Origin: Camarhynchus parvulus
Lineage: Eukaryota; Chordata; Aves; Passeriformes; Thraupidae
Length of the DNA: 64,000 nt
Assembly (NCBI RefSeq): GCF_901933205.1
Contig: NC_044590.1
Location: 9,377,501-9,441,500 of the forward strand
Reading direction: 5' to 3'
Part shown: positions 23,761-36,960 of the stretch, in pieces
Layout of the letters: each line of letters begins with the position of its first letter
How positions within the stretch are numbered: the first letter of the stretch is position 1
Position numbers and translations under genes: made by a program
The notes under the pieces: model-generated
What the model saw: the letters and a program-made list of their open reading frames with translations, nothing else
Told to the model about the DNA's origin: nothing
The model's database searches: none

Positions 23761-24675
23761 TTGGGGATGTTGAAACCAGCCTATATGTGCCAAGAAAATG
23801 AGGATTCCTTGGGCCTGGCCCCTCCAGGTGTTTATCAGCCCATCTGGGCAGGTACAAGGATCAAGTCTTGCCCAGAAGGGATTGCAAATTATTTTCTTTG
23901 GAAGTCTGTTTCAATCCCTTTAGGAGCCCAGTCACTTCTCCATGTTGGGGCATGAGCCCAGCTGCAGGGATGAGCTCCAGCTGCTGATGGGGGCAGCTCC
24001 ACATCCTGCTCCCTCCCTCAGATCCACAGGGAGGAGCGAGGGGGAGCGGCCACAATTGGCAGCAAATGAAAAAATTCCCAAAGAGCAAAATTACCCAAGG
24101 AATCTGGAGTGGCCACATGCACAATACTGGGCTGGGAACCTGATAGTGGCACCAACAGGGACTGATTTCATCAGGCACAATGGATGCACCGAGGTGTAAA
24201 TCAGGAATAACCTCACCACTATGAGGGGGAGATCAGTACTGGCCAACACTGGAATTGATGTGCTGAGTGATGGACGTCCCTCGCTTTTGGTCCTCCCTTT
24301 AAAGATCATTTTGCATTATATTGCAATTCCTTTCACAAGGGAAAAAAGAAAAGGCCTCCCTGATTTTCTTGAAGGGACTCAGAGATAAAGACTGATCACA
24401 TTACTCAGTAATTGGACCTTCATATCTATAATTGCATTGATTTCTCCTAAGTTTCAGGCATTGACTCTGGTGAGTAAGAGAGCATTGCAGCAGGGCACAG
24501 CTGCCAAGAATCCTCCTGCATTTGGGAGGTGTCAGCCTGGGAGGCTCACCACAGTTTGGTAACTGGCATTGCAAATTGCTTTATGAACAGTTTAATGCAT
24601 TTAAGAGGGTAATAATTTCAGATCCTACCACACCATTTGTTGCAGTGGTGCAGAAGCATATCTATAAACTTCCCA
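23761..24675. other. No gene or element recognised
   Basis: Unique sequence. ORFs of 72-105 codons overlap on both strands. Nothing is supported. Confidence 0.45.
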
Positions 24676-24737
24676 GGGTGAAGGGAGGCAGGGGAAGGAG
24701 GGGAAAGAAGAAAGGAAAGCAGAGGGAGGGAGGGAGG
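24676..24737 (+). repeat. Purine-rich tract with G-quadruplex potential
   Basis: G-runs at 24676-24678, 24683-24685, 24691-24694 and 24700-24703 are separated by loops of 4, 5 and 5 bases. They are followed by an A/G stretch ending in (GGGA)n at about 24724-24737. The pattern fits the usual four-run quadruplex rule on the plus strand. No gene is adjacent. Confidence 0.7.
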
Positions 24738-27227
24738 CATTGCAAGGAGGTGGAAAACCTAATTGTTTTAATCATGCTTGATATTACACTCTGAAATTAT
24801 AATTAACTTAAGAAGTCAGTCAAAACCAGTTAATAACTGTAGTGCAAGGTGGCTGATTTAAAGTGCTACATGGAGGGGAGAGGAGCCAACAGCAGCAAAG
24901 CTGCTGGGCTGGACCCCTGCAAGACGGATCAGTGCAAGGGCCCCCCAGGCAGCTCTGCAGAGGCTCTGCACAAACAGGGACCAGCACACACAGCGTCAGC
25001 AGGGCTGGTAGCATGGGTGCTCAGTGCCTCCAGCACTCCTGAGGGTGCACTGGGGAGCCCTCTCCAAAGGAGGACCATCAGCAAGCTTCCCAGCACATGG
25101 ACAGGAGAAACTGAGGCAGTGTGAGAGAAAATGATTTATGACATGTCAGCAGACCACTTCCAGAGCCAGGGAAAGAGAGGGCAGCTGACAGGAGGAAGGA
25201 TCAGGCCTGACTTTCAGCCTGTGCTGATATGGTACTTAAGCAGCAGCCTCTGGAGAGTACTCAGTTTGTTCTTTAAACATCCCTTTTCTTTTGCTCAGTG
25301 GAGGGTAAAACTTTTCCAGTGACTCTGTTGCAGCCAGAAGAAATACAGCCCTTAAAATGATTTGCACATATGGGAAAATCTCAATCTTCTTCAGCCATGC
25401 AGCTTTATTAAAATATCTGGGAGTACAGGTAAGTGGAAACAGAGCTAGAGCTGGGCAGTTCCTTGCCTGTACAGGTGTAACAAGGGTTAATGAGTGGGAG
25501 AACAAGAGTGCCCTGATGGAATTAATATCCCAAAACACAAATATAGATGTGGACAGTGCTGAACCCTGCAGGAGGCTGCCAGTGATAAGGGCAGTGACAC
25601 TGCAGCCAGCTACCAGCACCACAGCAGAAATATTTGTCACTGGGAAGCTGCACCCAGGGAAGCTCTGTGTGGGTGTGTGTGTGCCAGATCCTGCTGGCAC
25701 TGGCTGCTGTAGGGGCAGCAGCACTGATATTTACAGTCTGCAGGATATATTGGGAGCTCTGGGTGGTGGCTGGGTGTCAGCATGGACAGAAAAACAGGAG
25801 AGGGACGAATTAGAGTGGAGTGCGGGAACAGGTCTGAAATCTCCTCTTGAGAGATGTGCATTGAATGCCTGCAGCTGATTTGTGGGGAGCTTTTGCCACA
25901 GTGCTCTAGAGGAAGGAGAGATGTTCTGAAATGGGAGCAGCACTCCAAGTTTTGGGTATTTTCTGCAGCCAGGTTGGGTGAAGCACAGTACCCAGGGTGT
26001 GCTGAGTGTCCCATCCCCTCCGACTGTGGGCTTTGGCCAGGGATGGCCATAAGAGCAGCACAGCTGGGGACAGGGTCCTGCCAGCAAACTTACAGGGAGG
26101 GGATGAGGAGCTTGTGACCATAACATGTGCAAATGTGGCACCAACACAAACTCATGGTGCTCCGGGTGGATGCTCAGATCAATTTTCTGCACATTGGACT
26201 TCAATGCCTCTCCTGGAGGTGCAGCTCTGAGCGACTTGGGTGCCTGGCCAGGCTGGGCTGAGCTGGCTTGTTCCTCACCAGGCACCCTAAACCACGTTTC
26301 CCATTCATCTCAAACCCTAGAACAGACAATTTGTTCATAGGATTTTCTTGGCGACATCCAGTCCATGCTCCCACCCACTCCTCTGTGACCAGTGTACCTG
26401 GTTTAGGGGTTCCATGACCATTGCAGTCATGGGGCCACTCCAGCAGAGAAGTCCTGCAGCAGGGCTGGGAGGCTGACAAAACCAGGCAATTTTGGGTGAA
26501 GCAGGGGCAATTCCATGGCCAAAGCACCTGGCCCTGATTTTACCAGCTGTGGTTCCTGCTCTGGGGCACCCACTGAGTGACAGGTGGGAGAGGGTCTTCA
26601 GAGTGTGTTAAGAGCTGGTCAGGTTCTGTCTCCCTGGAACATCTACAAAATGTTTTAGCCTTGCTGCTCAGCTGCTGGAGAGGGGTGGAGTGGATTGTTT
26701 TGTGTTATGTGTTAATTTTCACCTTTGGAAAATATGACAAACTATAGCCAATCTATTAACTTAGAAAATATCAACAACTGGAAACTTCCTTGAAAGACAT
26801 CTGTCTGTCCACCTCCATCCTACAACTGCTTTGGCAAGGACCTACTGGTAGAACGACCTGACTGAAATCAAAAGCCCTAAAAACACTAAAAGGTTTCTTC
26901 CTCACCCTGTCTTTTTTTTTAATTTTATTCACCATCAGTATTTCTGTGACAACTCAGCCCCAGCAGCCCCCAGGGGACAGGACAGAGAGACGAGGAGTGG
27001 AAGTGCCCTTTGACTAAGCGGGCATTAAATGTTGGCTAACAACCGAGAGACACCGTGAGACTGGAGAGGGGGGAAAGTTAAAAAGAAAGAAAGAAGAGCT
27101 TTTCAATATGAGCATTCATGTAGTTTTGACAGGAGCAATTTATCATGGCTATGAAAGGCGGCTCTGCCTCCAGCACTGAAAGACAGCCTGGTTAAACTTT
27201 TACCTGCCCCTCTGAAAAGGGAGCTGT
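24738..27227. other. No gene or element recognised
   Basis: Mixed sequence with overlapping ORFs of up to 184 codons (25731-26285 minus, 25357-25878 plus) without domains, signal peptides or convincing splice structure. 26950-27110 is repeat-free and might be regulatory. Nothing else is supported. Confidence 0.45.
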
Positions 27228-27414
27228 GCCGCCGCCGGGAGGGGACTGCTCCCTGCTCCGGTGGGTGATGCATCTTTCCATGGGCTGGGGGAGGGAAGGG
27301 AGGTGCTTCCCAAACAGCTTGTGCCCATCTGTTGTGCACAGAAAGAAGCCCTGACAAGGAAGGGGGAGGGAGCGTGTGAGCCAGCGAGCCGGGGGCTCCC
27401 GGATGGCCGCGTCC
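27228..27414. other. Small CpG-rich patch
   Basis: About ten CpG dinucleotides occur in roughly 190 bp (GCCGCCGCCGGG at 27229, AGCGAGCCGGGG and CCCGGATGGCCGCGTCC near 27380-27414). The rest of the window is strongly CpG-poor. The patch ends exactly where an LTR begins. It could be a fragment of an unmethylated island or part of an older element; no transcript start is visible. Confidence 0.5.
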
Positions 27415-27851
27415 TGTTGGGAATGTCTCAGGATCTCTGCTGGTCACAGTGACTCTGAGATACCCACAAGTTTCTTTTTCCCAGCCTGGCAGTCAAAGAA
27501 GGAGTCAGGATTTTTCTGTTCTCGTTCTCAAGGTTGTTTATTATTTCTTATCTATAAAATTCTTTCTCTGACCCGCCGCAGGTCTGTCTGGCAGGTCACA
27601 CAGAGGCACACGGGTGTTATCTTTTTATACTAAAAACTACCTGTACATTATTTACCATAACTTCCCAATACCTATCACCTATGTTAGACAGTGAGCTTCT
27701 ACTCTAAACCAATCTGTGAGTGCCAACATCACAGCAGAAGATGGAGGCCAAGAAGAAGAAGGAGAAAGGCTGGACATGCCCAGATCCCTCCATCTTGCCT
27801 CTTGAACCCCCATTCTAAAAACCCCAAAAATCTACTTTTCACCCCGTGACA
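27415..27851 (-). mobile_element. LTR, family 4 (ERVK-like), antisense
   Basis: On the minus strand it begins TGTCACGGGGTGAAAAG at 27851 and ends CATTCCCAACA at 27415, 437 bp. It contains GGACATGTCCAGCC-type wording read as GGCATGTCCAGCC, a TATA-like box (TATAAAAAG near 27630) and an AATAAA signal near 27541, then AACGAGAACAG. I associate this LTR with a young passerine ERVK group, which is inference. No target-site duplication is found (GCGTCC on the left, AACTAA on the right), so the right side may be residual internal DNA from its provirus, or one end may be truncated. Confidence 0.78.
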
Positions 27852-28348
27852 AACTAATTACTATTCTACTTAGACTTTTGTGTCTTGCAGATCCTCATGT
27901 AAGGTTGGTAGTTTTTTCCATGGGTCATAATCAAAGTCACAGGCGTCTTGGGCTCTGTGCCAGGGTCTCTGAGCCCCCTGGCAGGGGTCCTGGCGATCCA
28001 GGATAGCCAAAGGGATGTCCTGAATTGCGACAGGAATGTGGCGATGGGATGGGAGCAGGGCTGGAGCTGCCCCCCAGGAGAGGCTGCAAATTAGTGCTGA
28101 GATCTCACCAGCCACCCTTAGCTGCCCTAGAAGTATGAAAGTCTGTCGAGCAATGCTCCCAAGCTGGGCAGAGAGGTGACCACATCCTGGACTGGGCAGC
28201 AGCGGATGGGGAGAGGTGGAAATGCAGTGCTGGGGTGCAGGATACAGTGAGAGGTGGTGTTGGCATCCCTAGAAATCCTTTGGAAGAAACAGAAGAGATT
28301 ATGATGAGAAAAACCCCATGAAAATATCCCCCAACAATATTCAGCCAA
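27852..28348 (-). other. Possible remnant of retroviral internal DNA next to the LTR
   Basis: If the LTR at 27415-27851 is a 3' LTR, this minus-strand sequence should be the end of its internal region. It holds minus-strand ORFs of 81 codons (27870-28115) and 73 codons (28127-28348). I see no polypurine tract directly before the LTR and recognise no retroviral protein, so it may be ordinary flank. Confidence 0.25.
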
Positions 28349-31300
28349 GATATCCTTTAGTCCCAGGGTTTGTCATGGGGAAAGGTGTTGGTTCTGCAGC
28401 AGCTCATGGCAGGCAGGATCCTGCGCACAGGCTGTTTTTTGCCATACTCCTGTGTGGATTGACAATTCCCTGAAAAAAATAAATTTCTGCTGAGAATAAT
28501 TTTCTAACTAAAAGCATTTCACCACAAAGAGTGGATTTCATTGAAATTTTCAATGGAATGGTTAACAACTTCCATAGCCATGCTTTTTTTCCAATAACTA
28601 GCTGGTACAAGGCTAAATTGTACTGAATTTTCAATATTTTACATGCTAAAATTATGCTATTTGATGTCTTTTACACTGTGTGAAAGAAGTCAACCAATAT
28701 CATAATAAAACCTTTTCTTCCCATCAAAAACTTCAGGATTTCCCACTTTCCCCCCTCCCTTGCTGATGATATTTTGAAATCTCAGATGAGCAACCAGATC
28801 TGACTTTTCTCTGTCTGTGCATCCATCAGCACTTGTCCCTGTTGAAGCATGAGTGGCACAATTTGTATTATTAAAAAGAGGAATGTGCTAAAATATTTCC
28901 CACATTTCAGGACAAGATCCAGCAGTGCTCTTTCAGCTGAACAAAATCCAGCCACCCCTGTTTGACAGCTAAACAATTCCCTGAGTGTGACACAGCACGC
29001 TGAGTTGTCAGGGATGTGTAGCCACATACCAAACAACTGAACTCACCTATCTTCAACCATTTCAAATTTAAGCTTCTTTTTTAATCCAGCAATATGATTT
29101 CTCCCTGGACATAAGAGAGGGAAAGAGGGAGATACGACTGCAAAAGATTTTCTTCCCCTCTGAAAAGCAAGGGCTAAGGCACAGCTAAAGCTAGCTGAGA
29201 ATTAAATTAATCCCATTTCCTACCCTCTGTATGTTTAATTCCTATTCAAAAGCTGTTGATCACTTTGAGACTGCTCAAAGAAACACAAGTTGTTCTAAGG
29301 ACTCTTCTGAGAGCCCTCTCAGCACAGACAGTGACAGTGTAGAAGGGGAAGCAGGAGGGGCATTAAGTGTACAGCTATTCCCACCAGGCTTTTCATGTCA
29401 TTAACGGGTGATCTTCCGACTCTGAAATAACATTTTTTCCCCCTCACATTTCTTATTTCATTATCCCCAGTTCAATACACATCAGTGCAGGATGAGGCAA
29501 ACTAGTTAGATATATCAGGAATTATTTAAATTAGGGAGAGATGTATGGGTAGTTAAATACTTGGTCTTCTATTCTACCCTAATTACGTATCAAATTACAC
29601 TCAAATTATACCCAAAAATAGATGTAGGGAGGTAGTTCTGAAATCTCCAGGAGATATCAGTGGAGAAAGGTGAAATGAAGCAGGTGTTGCAAGTAGATCT
29701 AAACTAATGCAATATGAAAACTGTGCAAGACCATCATTTTCCATTGTGTCCTGTTATTACCAACATTTGCTCAAAATTTCTTTGCAAACAAGACCCGGTA
29801 ATGAATGAGTGTTCTCTGGGCCCGGAGGAAGCATTTTATTTTACTAATGCAGGAGAATTTTGCTCTTGATTTTAATGCTGTTCTGATTCTCATTTGTCTT
29901 TGTGACAACAAGAGTGTTCCGGTAATGGAGCAGGTTTGTCAGACTGTCCAGCCACAGGGGAGGTGCTGGGCTGGTGCCTCTTGGACTGGAAAGAGCTCAG
30001 GCTGCTTTCATGGAAGTGAACATTGCTTTCATGGCACTGCTGTAAATCTGGCCCTGGAACATTGCAGTGGTTTAGCAAAGCTGTTGCTACACCCATGTCC
30101 TGATTCACTTGGTAAAATGGTTTTCAAACACTTCAACTGCTTCTTAGAGATTATAAAACTAACTGAGCTCTGAAAGTGTTGCCCAGCCTGGAATTTCTTC
30201 TTTGAAAATCCTTTTTAGGTGGTGGACAAAAGCAGGAGGTCTGCACAGCAGCACAGTCCAGCTTGGTCTGGAGAGTCTCCAGAGCCCATGGCCCCCATTG
30301 CCCAGAAGGGTTGAGTGTCCTCAGCTCTCTGGGACAGGACAGGACTGGGCTCCTGCACATCAGCCAAAGATGTCTCTGCAGCCAGCAGCTATACTTGCCC
30401 CATGTCCTGGCTCTTTACCTGCAGGCTGAGCTCAGACACCCACCCACTTCTCAGCTGGAGAGATATTTCTGGCATCAGCTTTGGAAAAAGCAGCAGATGG
30501 TCCCTGGAACCAGGTGTCCATGCAGGAGAAACGAGCAGCAAACTCTACAGCTGAGGGGAACATCATCATTCTGTTACTTCTGTAAGAGGAAAAACTTTCT
30601 GCAACCTGAAATAAAAACCCAAACAAACCCCCAAACCTGCCAGCATATTTATGGCCTTTGCAGAGCTCAGCATCCAACATGCCCACTGTTATGATGTTAA
30701 GAATATCTCAGTGCTGGGGAGCAGTAACAGCAGGTCTGTGAGTGAGATGAGCAGATTCTCACTTTGTGTCTGAGGTGTCCCTCCCCATCAGCTGCTGCTG
30801 GAGAGACACATGAAAATATATCATAAACAGGGGGATGGTCCCTACCTCTTTATTGCTTCTGGATCCAACATCAGGAGGAAGTGGAGAGTGGCCTATGAAT
30901 AACAGCTGCTCCTCACTCAGCTGAGGTTACAGCAAGCCAGACCTCAGCACACGGTGGATTGTGTCACAGACACTTGTTTGCCACCCTGACAGAAGCAAAA
31001 GTGGTTTTTTGGGTAGACCCCACATCTGTGGACTGCAGGGCATTCCTCTGGAGCATCAACAGATGCAGCATTAATTTTAGACTGGACTTTTAGACTGGAC
31101 AAATGTCTGCTGAGAGCAACAGAGGCAGGACTGACAGTGTGGCACGGAGGACAGGACTGCAGGATCTTTGGTGATGCCTTCCAAGTTATTTTCTATGACT
31201 CTGGGAGTCTGTTCAGCTTGCACCTATTAGTTAGGTTCAGTGCCAAACTCAGGAACGGGTGGTGAGGGACCAGCCTAGGGCCTGAGGTGCAGAGCTGCAC

Positions 31301-32879
31301 TCTGGAGTGAGGGCAGGGAAGTTGGCTGGGGAGCATCTCCAGCACACCACTCACCATGACAGATTTGAAAAGATTTTTTTTCCATGGAGAAGCCAAAATC
31401 CCATTTATGTAGACAGCAAGGCTCAAGTCCTGCAGGGCATCTGACTACTTTTGAGAATGATACCCAAAATAAAGGCAGCTGGTTCCTTAGAAATATTCAG
31501 GAAGCAGAGCTGATGTTAACATTACTGAGGCTGATTCAGAATTGGAAGCTCATCTGGGATCTCTGGATCTTCCTGAATCTGTTTTTCCTTCACTTGTGTA
31601 AGCACTCAGAGAGATCAGCCCCTTTGGTGATGGACCACAACCTGATCTCCCTGGAAGCTCCACAGAGAAGCAGAGAGGAGGTCACAGTGGGCTGAAGTCC
31701 TCTGCCCCACGTTGCCTCTGAAAAGAGAGCAGCAGGAAGGACACAGATACTTAAAGCAATCTAGAAAACCCACGCTCTATTTCCAGCGCCTCTTTCATAG
31801 GATAATTGCCATTAATCAGTAGTAAACATGCATACATATATTTATACATTCCTGTGCAAATTATGTATTTACATGGAACTGACGGACTTAGACATCACCA
31901 TTTTTCATGTCATTATGGAGCAACTCAGTTAGCAAATGCTAATAAATATTTGGGTTTTGCAAATGAAACATTTTTTATGTGCTGCACCAACAGGCAGGGT
32001 AAGAAATGCCTGCACTGGCTTTTTAATCTGGCTCCCACTGGGCTGCATGGCTGGTGGGATGTGCTGTGTGGGTGTAGGACAAGCAGCAGTGGTGAGGTAT
32101 AAATATTGTCATCAAAGCCAGGTTTACTGGTGGTCCCAGTCTGCACTAACATGAAAAAGATCACAGTGGCATGAACTTATTGATGGGCAGAGCAGTAGCC
32201 TTGGACAGTCTGGTACATAGAAATATGACCCTGAAATTGGACTGATCAGCTGTGTCACTCTTCTCTTGGTGGGGAGGTCTGCAAGGAGCACAGTGAGGTC
32301 ATGTTTCACTCTGTGTTGTAGAGCCTTTTTGTTTGTATATTTTGCACATGGCTCCTGGTCCATCTGCAGCAGTTTGTGGCTTGACATTTGAAATTCAACC
32401 TCTAAGTGGCAATGGCTAGGTTGATTGGATACTTAGGTCATATATGAGAGCCTGATTTTCTTGTTGGACACACTTGGCTCCTAGAATTAGAGGCTTGCTT
32501 GGTCCACATAGTTCCATTTTTATTTTTAGCATTTAGCAGTAAAATTTTAGGATGGGAGCTCCAACTTTTGTTGTGTTTGTACAGTGCTCAGCAAAGAGTC
32601 CTAATATGGCTTGGACTAATTTTTTGTGCTAGAATTCTAAAAGAAAACACCTCATATACTGGTTCCTCGTATATTATTTTAAAATACCCAATAAAGAAAA
32701 AAAGGGATTTGAATTCAAGTTATAACAAATTTGTTTAAAATATAAATTTTTAATAAAACCCCATTTTCTTTCCTAATAGAGTATTTTTGTAGCCCCTGCT
32801 ATTTGTCCTTCTGCTGTGCCTGTCTCTCTCAAGCTAAGCAGCAGCAGGAGCTAGACATGCGCACCCTGTCCTGACGTGC
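28349..32879. other. 4.5 kb without a recognisable gene or element
   Basis: Unique DNA of mixed composition. A 13-bp direct repeat (TTTTAGACTGGAC) occurs twice around 31076-31100. The block 31800-31990 is AT-rich and has homeodomain-type words. ORFs of up to 143 codons overlap on both strands and lack domains. Confidence 0.45.
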
Positions 32880-33180
32880 CAGACCTGACTTTTCACACTG
32901 ATGTCCCTTTGCACACGACAGAGGCGCTGCTCCAGAGGGGAAGAAAAAAATCTATTTGCATCCAATCGACTGAGCTCTTTAAGTGCTGAAACTAGTAGAC
33001 CAAATGAGTTTATTAGATTATCATTGCGGAAGTTAATAAAGAATTAATTTCTCTTCATGTGACATCCAAAGGCAGTTATTTCAGTGGCCTGTCCATTTAC
33101 ACAAAGCCAAGTATTTGTTAAGTGTCAAACTCAATTCCCATGACCCAGGCCTCCTCAATAATTCTGGATTAGGAATACCC
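32880..33180. promoter_or_regulatory. Candidate conserved non-coding element
   Basis: Repeat-free block containing CTATTTGCATCCAATCG near 32951, GTTTATTAGATTATCATTGC near 33008, AAGAATTAATTTC near 33040, TTTACACAAAG near 33095 and TTAAGTGTC near 33119 (an NKX2-like core). No ORF. Inferred from composition only. Confidence 0.35.
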
Positions 33181-33699
33181 TTAAATGACATTACAAAAAT
33201 TTTATTCCAAGATGCATTGAGCTCCTGGGACTACTCAGGAATTTCAGGTTAGTGAAGGTTATGTAGTCAGCAAAAGCTTGTTGGATATAAGATCTGGAAT
33301 GGAAGGATAGGGTGTGCAGTGTTTTTGTGACAGTGGAAAGCAGCATGAAATTTTTCCAAAAAGGGATCTTCTATTCTCTTTCTCTCCCCTGGAAATAATG
33401 CAAAGAGGGTTTATCTGCATTGCAAAGTGAGTGGCCAGTGTGATCTCCAGCACTGGAAATGCTGCAGTGCTGCTGTAGGAAGAACAGCCTGGGTGCCATG
33501 AGGGGGAGGAGGAGGGGGCAGAATTGAGCCATCAGTTGCTGCTCTGGGAATTCAGGGCTGTAAAACATCTTCATTCAGAGAAGGAGTCGGGAGTTTTGCA
33601 CATTCCCGACTACCAAGTCAGACATAACATCAAAGAAAGAGGAATCTCTTTTATGTTTTCCTGTTCTCATTAGATTTAGACTAGAGATAAACTAGATGG

Positions 33700-33992
33700 A
33701 GACTAGGAATAGGGATAGTCTGGATATAAGGATAATCAGAAGGTGGGGTGGAAGATATCCCAATAGATAGACTAGATACAAGGAAGTAATTTTTTACAGT
33801 GAGCTTGGTGGAACACTGGAACAGATTTCCCAGAGAGCTGTGGATGCCCCATCCCTGGGAACATTGAAGGTCAGGTTGAGTGGGGCTCTGAGCAGCCTGG
33901 TCTGGTGGGAGAAGCTGCTGCTCACTGCAGGGCGGTTGGACTGGGTGACCCCTAAATGTCCCAACCCAAATTGTTCTATAATTCTGTGATTT
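33700..33992 (+). mobile_element. CR1 LINE 3' fragment
   Basis: GTGGAACACTGGAACAGATT, CCCAGAGAGCTGTGGATGCC and CCATCCCTGGGAACATTGAA, then GGTTGGACTGGGTGACC and the terminal ATTCTGTGATTT, follow the standard CR1 3' order in sense orientation. The 5' end is unclear: similarity is firm from about 33760 and weak before. Truncated, with no ORF. Confidence 0.9.
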
Positions 33993-36669
33993 ACCCCTGA
34001 TGACCAGATACACAAAGCACACACAGCCTCTTGTCTTCCTCTAAAAGGGAAATGGTGTAGGGTGGGACTAGGATTATAGGTAAAGGATGGTAAAGAGAAA
34101 AAAAAAAATCCATTTGCATCACTTGAGCCATCAGAAAAAGAGAATCCCTGTGCATACATTGACTTTATTGTATTTCAAGGTTATATGAAAATGGGAAGCT
34201 AGATGGTAATCAGTAGGGAGAGGAGCTGAGCACTGGACCCCTCTGGTTGGGATAATGCACCTTTAAAATGTAAACAGACAGTCTCAAGCATTGTTTTAAT
34301 CATTAGTAATTTTTCATTTGAAGGAGTCACTCCATCATCCCCACAATTCCCTCCCTCCCCTCCATCTCCTCCACTTCTCCTTATTGCCAGGACATTGTGA
34401 GTGTTTCCACCCAACCTTCTGATTAATGCTGGAATAAATCTGCCTGAGAGTTGGGGTACAGGACCTTCAGCTGGGAATCTGTCCCTGCAAGTTTCTGCCC
34501 ATGGGGGAAACAAGGACCTGGCAGTTTATTTCTTCTGATTCCATAGCTGTGTCTTTAGTGATGTGTAGATGGCTGTGAGGAGAGCTTGGCTACAAGGGTG
34601 GGCACTTCCCATGCTTGGTCTTGGGAAATAACTGCCTAATAACTCACTGCAAGGCTTGTGTGGCTCTGAGAGTGAGACCTGGATTCATCTCACCTACCCT
34701 CATGGTCAGAAAAATGTTGAGAGTGCAATGTTTTTTGCTGCTGAGAAGTTAAGTGACTAATCCAAGCTTACAGTCTAGACTTCCTCAGCTGCCCTGGGAA
34801 AAAGGCAAGGTTCTCCACAAACTGATTCATCTGCCCTAAAATGCTTGCCCCAGACAGAAAGGATGAATCCTCCTTCAGAGGTGGCCATTTCTGATCCTGA
34901 TTACAGAAGAAACTGGAGCTGCCAACTTAGACAAAGTGCCCAGCCTGGACATGTTATGTGGGCTGAGTTGAACCTGCTCAAAGGAGCTTGGCCATGTGAG
35001 TAAGACTGACCTAAAAACTTGTCAGAAACTTGTGGTTATTGTCACACAATGGTCTTAAGTAAAACAAAAAAGAAAAGAAAATATAGGTACAACATTAACA
35101 AACATTTGAAACATAGATTTAAGTGACCACTCAAGTCTCACTTATTCATTAGCGTTGGGCTTAACTAGGTGCATGTTTGTGATGAAAACTAAGCATGTGT
35201 TTGATTGCTTTGATGAACTGTGGCACTCACGTTGGAGTCGTTGCACCTTAACCTGTTTATATGATATAACCTCAAACTTCCCTCCTCCAGGTGAAATCCC
35301 AGGGCATGAGCCCTTTGGCAGCCCTTGGGCTCCAGTATCAGTGCTTGTGACCCGTGCAGGGCGGGTCACCCATGCAGAGGGAGGGACGTGGGTGCCCTGG
35401 AGTCTCTGCCCTGCCTGCTGACCTTGGCAGCAGCCCCTGGGCTGGCTGATGAAAGGTTTGCACAGCAGCTGGGCTGGGCTGAGCTCCATCAGCTCAGCTT
35501 GGTGCTGTGACGTGGCAGTGACACCAAGGGCAGGGTGAGGACACACATGTGACATGGAAACAAGGGTCTTGCTGGAGGAAAAGGGTTTGGAATGGCAGTG
35601 CTTTCTTTTCTATCACTGATTGTCTCTGGAAATGCCACTGTTCTGGAGGCACATTTCCAAGACAGAAGTAGGGATCTGAGGTATAACCTTTTCCTTTCTC
35701 TCAGCAGAGTCTCAAGAGGTGATTTTGATTTAGAGCTTGGACAGCCTCCTCCTATTGAAAGCCCTTTAATAATAATCTACTTTTCCTTCTTTTCTTAGCA
35801 GAAAACCTTCTTGTCTTTTAATAGCCAATGAAGATGTTCAGGCAGCACAAATTCTGAAATTCCTCCCAGCCAGGAGCCTCCAGGATGAGGTGTGGCTTGG
35901 AGTCTCAGGGCTGGAGATTGGCCTCAGGGTTTGCTTTGTTGCTTTGGGCTACCAAATCCCAGAGCCTGGGCAATAATTCTGGGCACTGTTTGCAAGGACA
36001 TTTGCATTGCCCACTAATGGTCACTGAGAGGTTCAGGAATTTCAACTCTCTGTTGTTGGAGCATCTAAAACACCTATCTGGATAACCAGAGACAAAACTA
36101 CTTATACAGGAGTTATTTTTTTGCTTCATTTTTCTTCCTTTTTCTTCATTTTTCTTCCTTTTCTTCCTTTCCAGCTTCCTGCTGGATTTGAGCACCGTGT
36201 CCCTTATCACCCTTCTCCAGCCTGGCAGGGCAGCAGGGAGGGATGGGTGAGCTGGGAGCTGTCAGGAGAGTGATGCTCATGGGAGAAGGAGGGGCAGCTC
36301 GTGTTCCCAAGGCACAGCAGAGGCTGACACAGCTGGGGAGATGTTAAACTTTAACCAGCAGGGCTCAAACCCTTCCCAGGGCCAGCGGGCGCCTGCAGAG
36401 CCAAAGCGGAGCCGAGCAAGGAAGATGCTGAGCTGCTGGATGGTGTGTGGGTGAGAACAACAAGGAGATGCTTCTCCATATCTCTCCCCCTATCCTGCTG
36501 TGATGCTGCCTGGTGGGACAGCAGGAGCCCCCAGGGGGGTTTCTGCCCCATCCTGCCTGGCTGGGTGTGGTGCAGAGCTTCCTTGGAGAATGGCTTTGTC
36601 CCTGGGTAGTTTCTCTCCCTGCTGTCTCTGGGAGCTGCAGGACCCTGATGAATGACTCCCATATCCTGA
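33993..36669. other. No gene recognised; one pyrimidine tract
   Basis: Unique DNA. 36112-36172 is a pyrimidine-rich tract with three or four TTTTTCTTCMTT units. 35030-35280 is AT-rich and repeat-free. The overlapping ORFs have no domains. Confidence 0.45.
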
Positions 36670-36960
36670 TCAAAAAGTCTCCCTAACAGTTTTACTGTGT
36701 TTGTGTCCCCCTAGTTAAGATAAATTAGACAGGCTAATGAGACTGATTAGTCTTTAGCTGCGACCCTTGGCCTTTAGGATGTACTTTGAGCTAATAGAGA
36801 GAATGGGGATTATAGGCTGTGATAATGTGCTTGTGTTGGCCTTTTAAAGGAAAACACATTTATTGCTGCTTAGAGGAAATTGATCTAACTGTGCTGGAAG
36901 CATTTCTATGGACTGAATATAGAATTTTTATTAAGTAGGTGACTCAGGTTCAGCCAAGAT
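36670..36960. promoter_or_regulatory. Candidate conserved non-coding element
   Basis: Repeat-free block with CTAGTTAAGATAAATTAGAC near 36713, CTAATGAGACTGATTAGTC near 36736 (paired TAAT-type cores in opposite directions), CTGTGATAATG near 36819 and TTTTTATTAAG near 36928. No ORF. Compositional inference. Confidence 0.38.

Noticed and set aside
25357..25878. 173-codon ORF
   Set aside because: Matched by ORFs of 137-184 codons on the opposite strand over the same bases, and no family is recognised.
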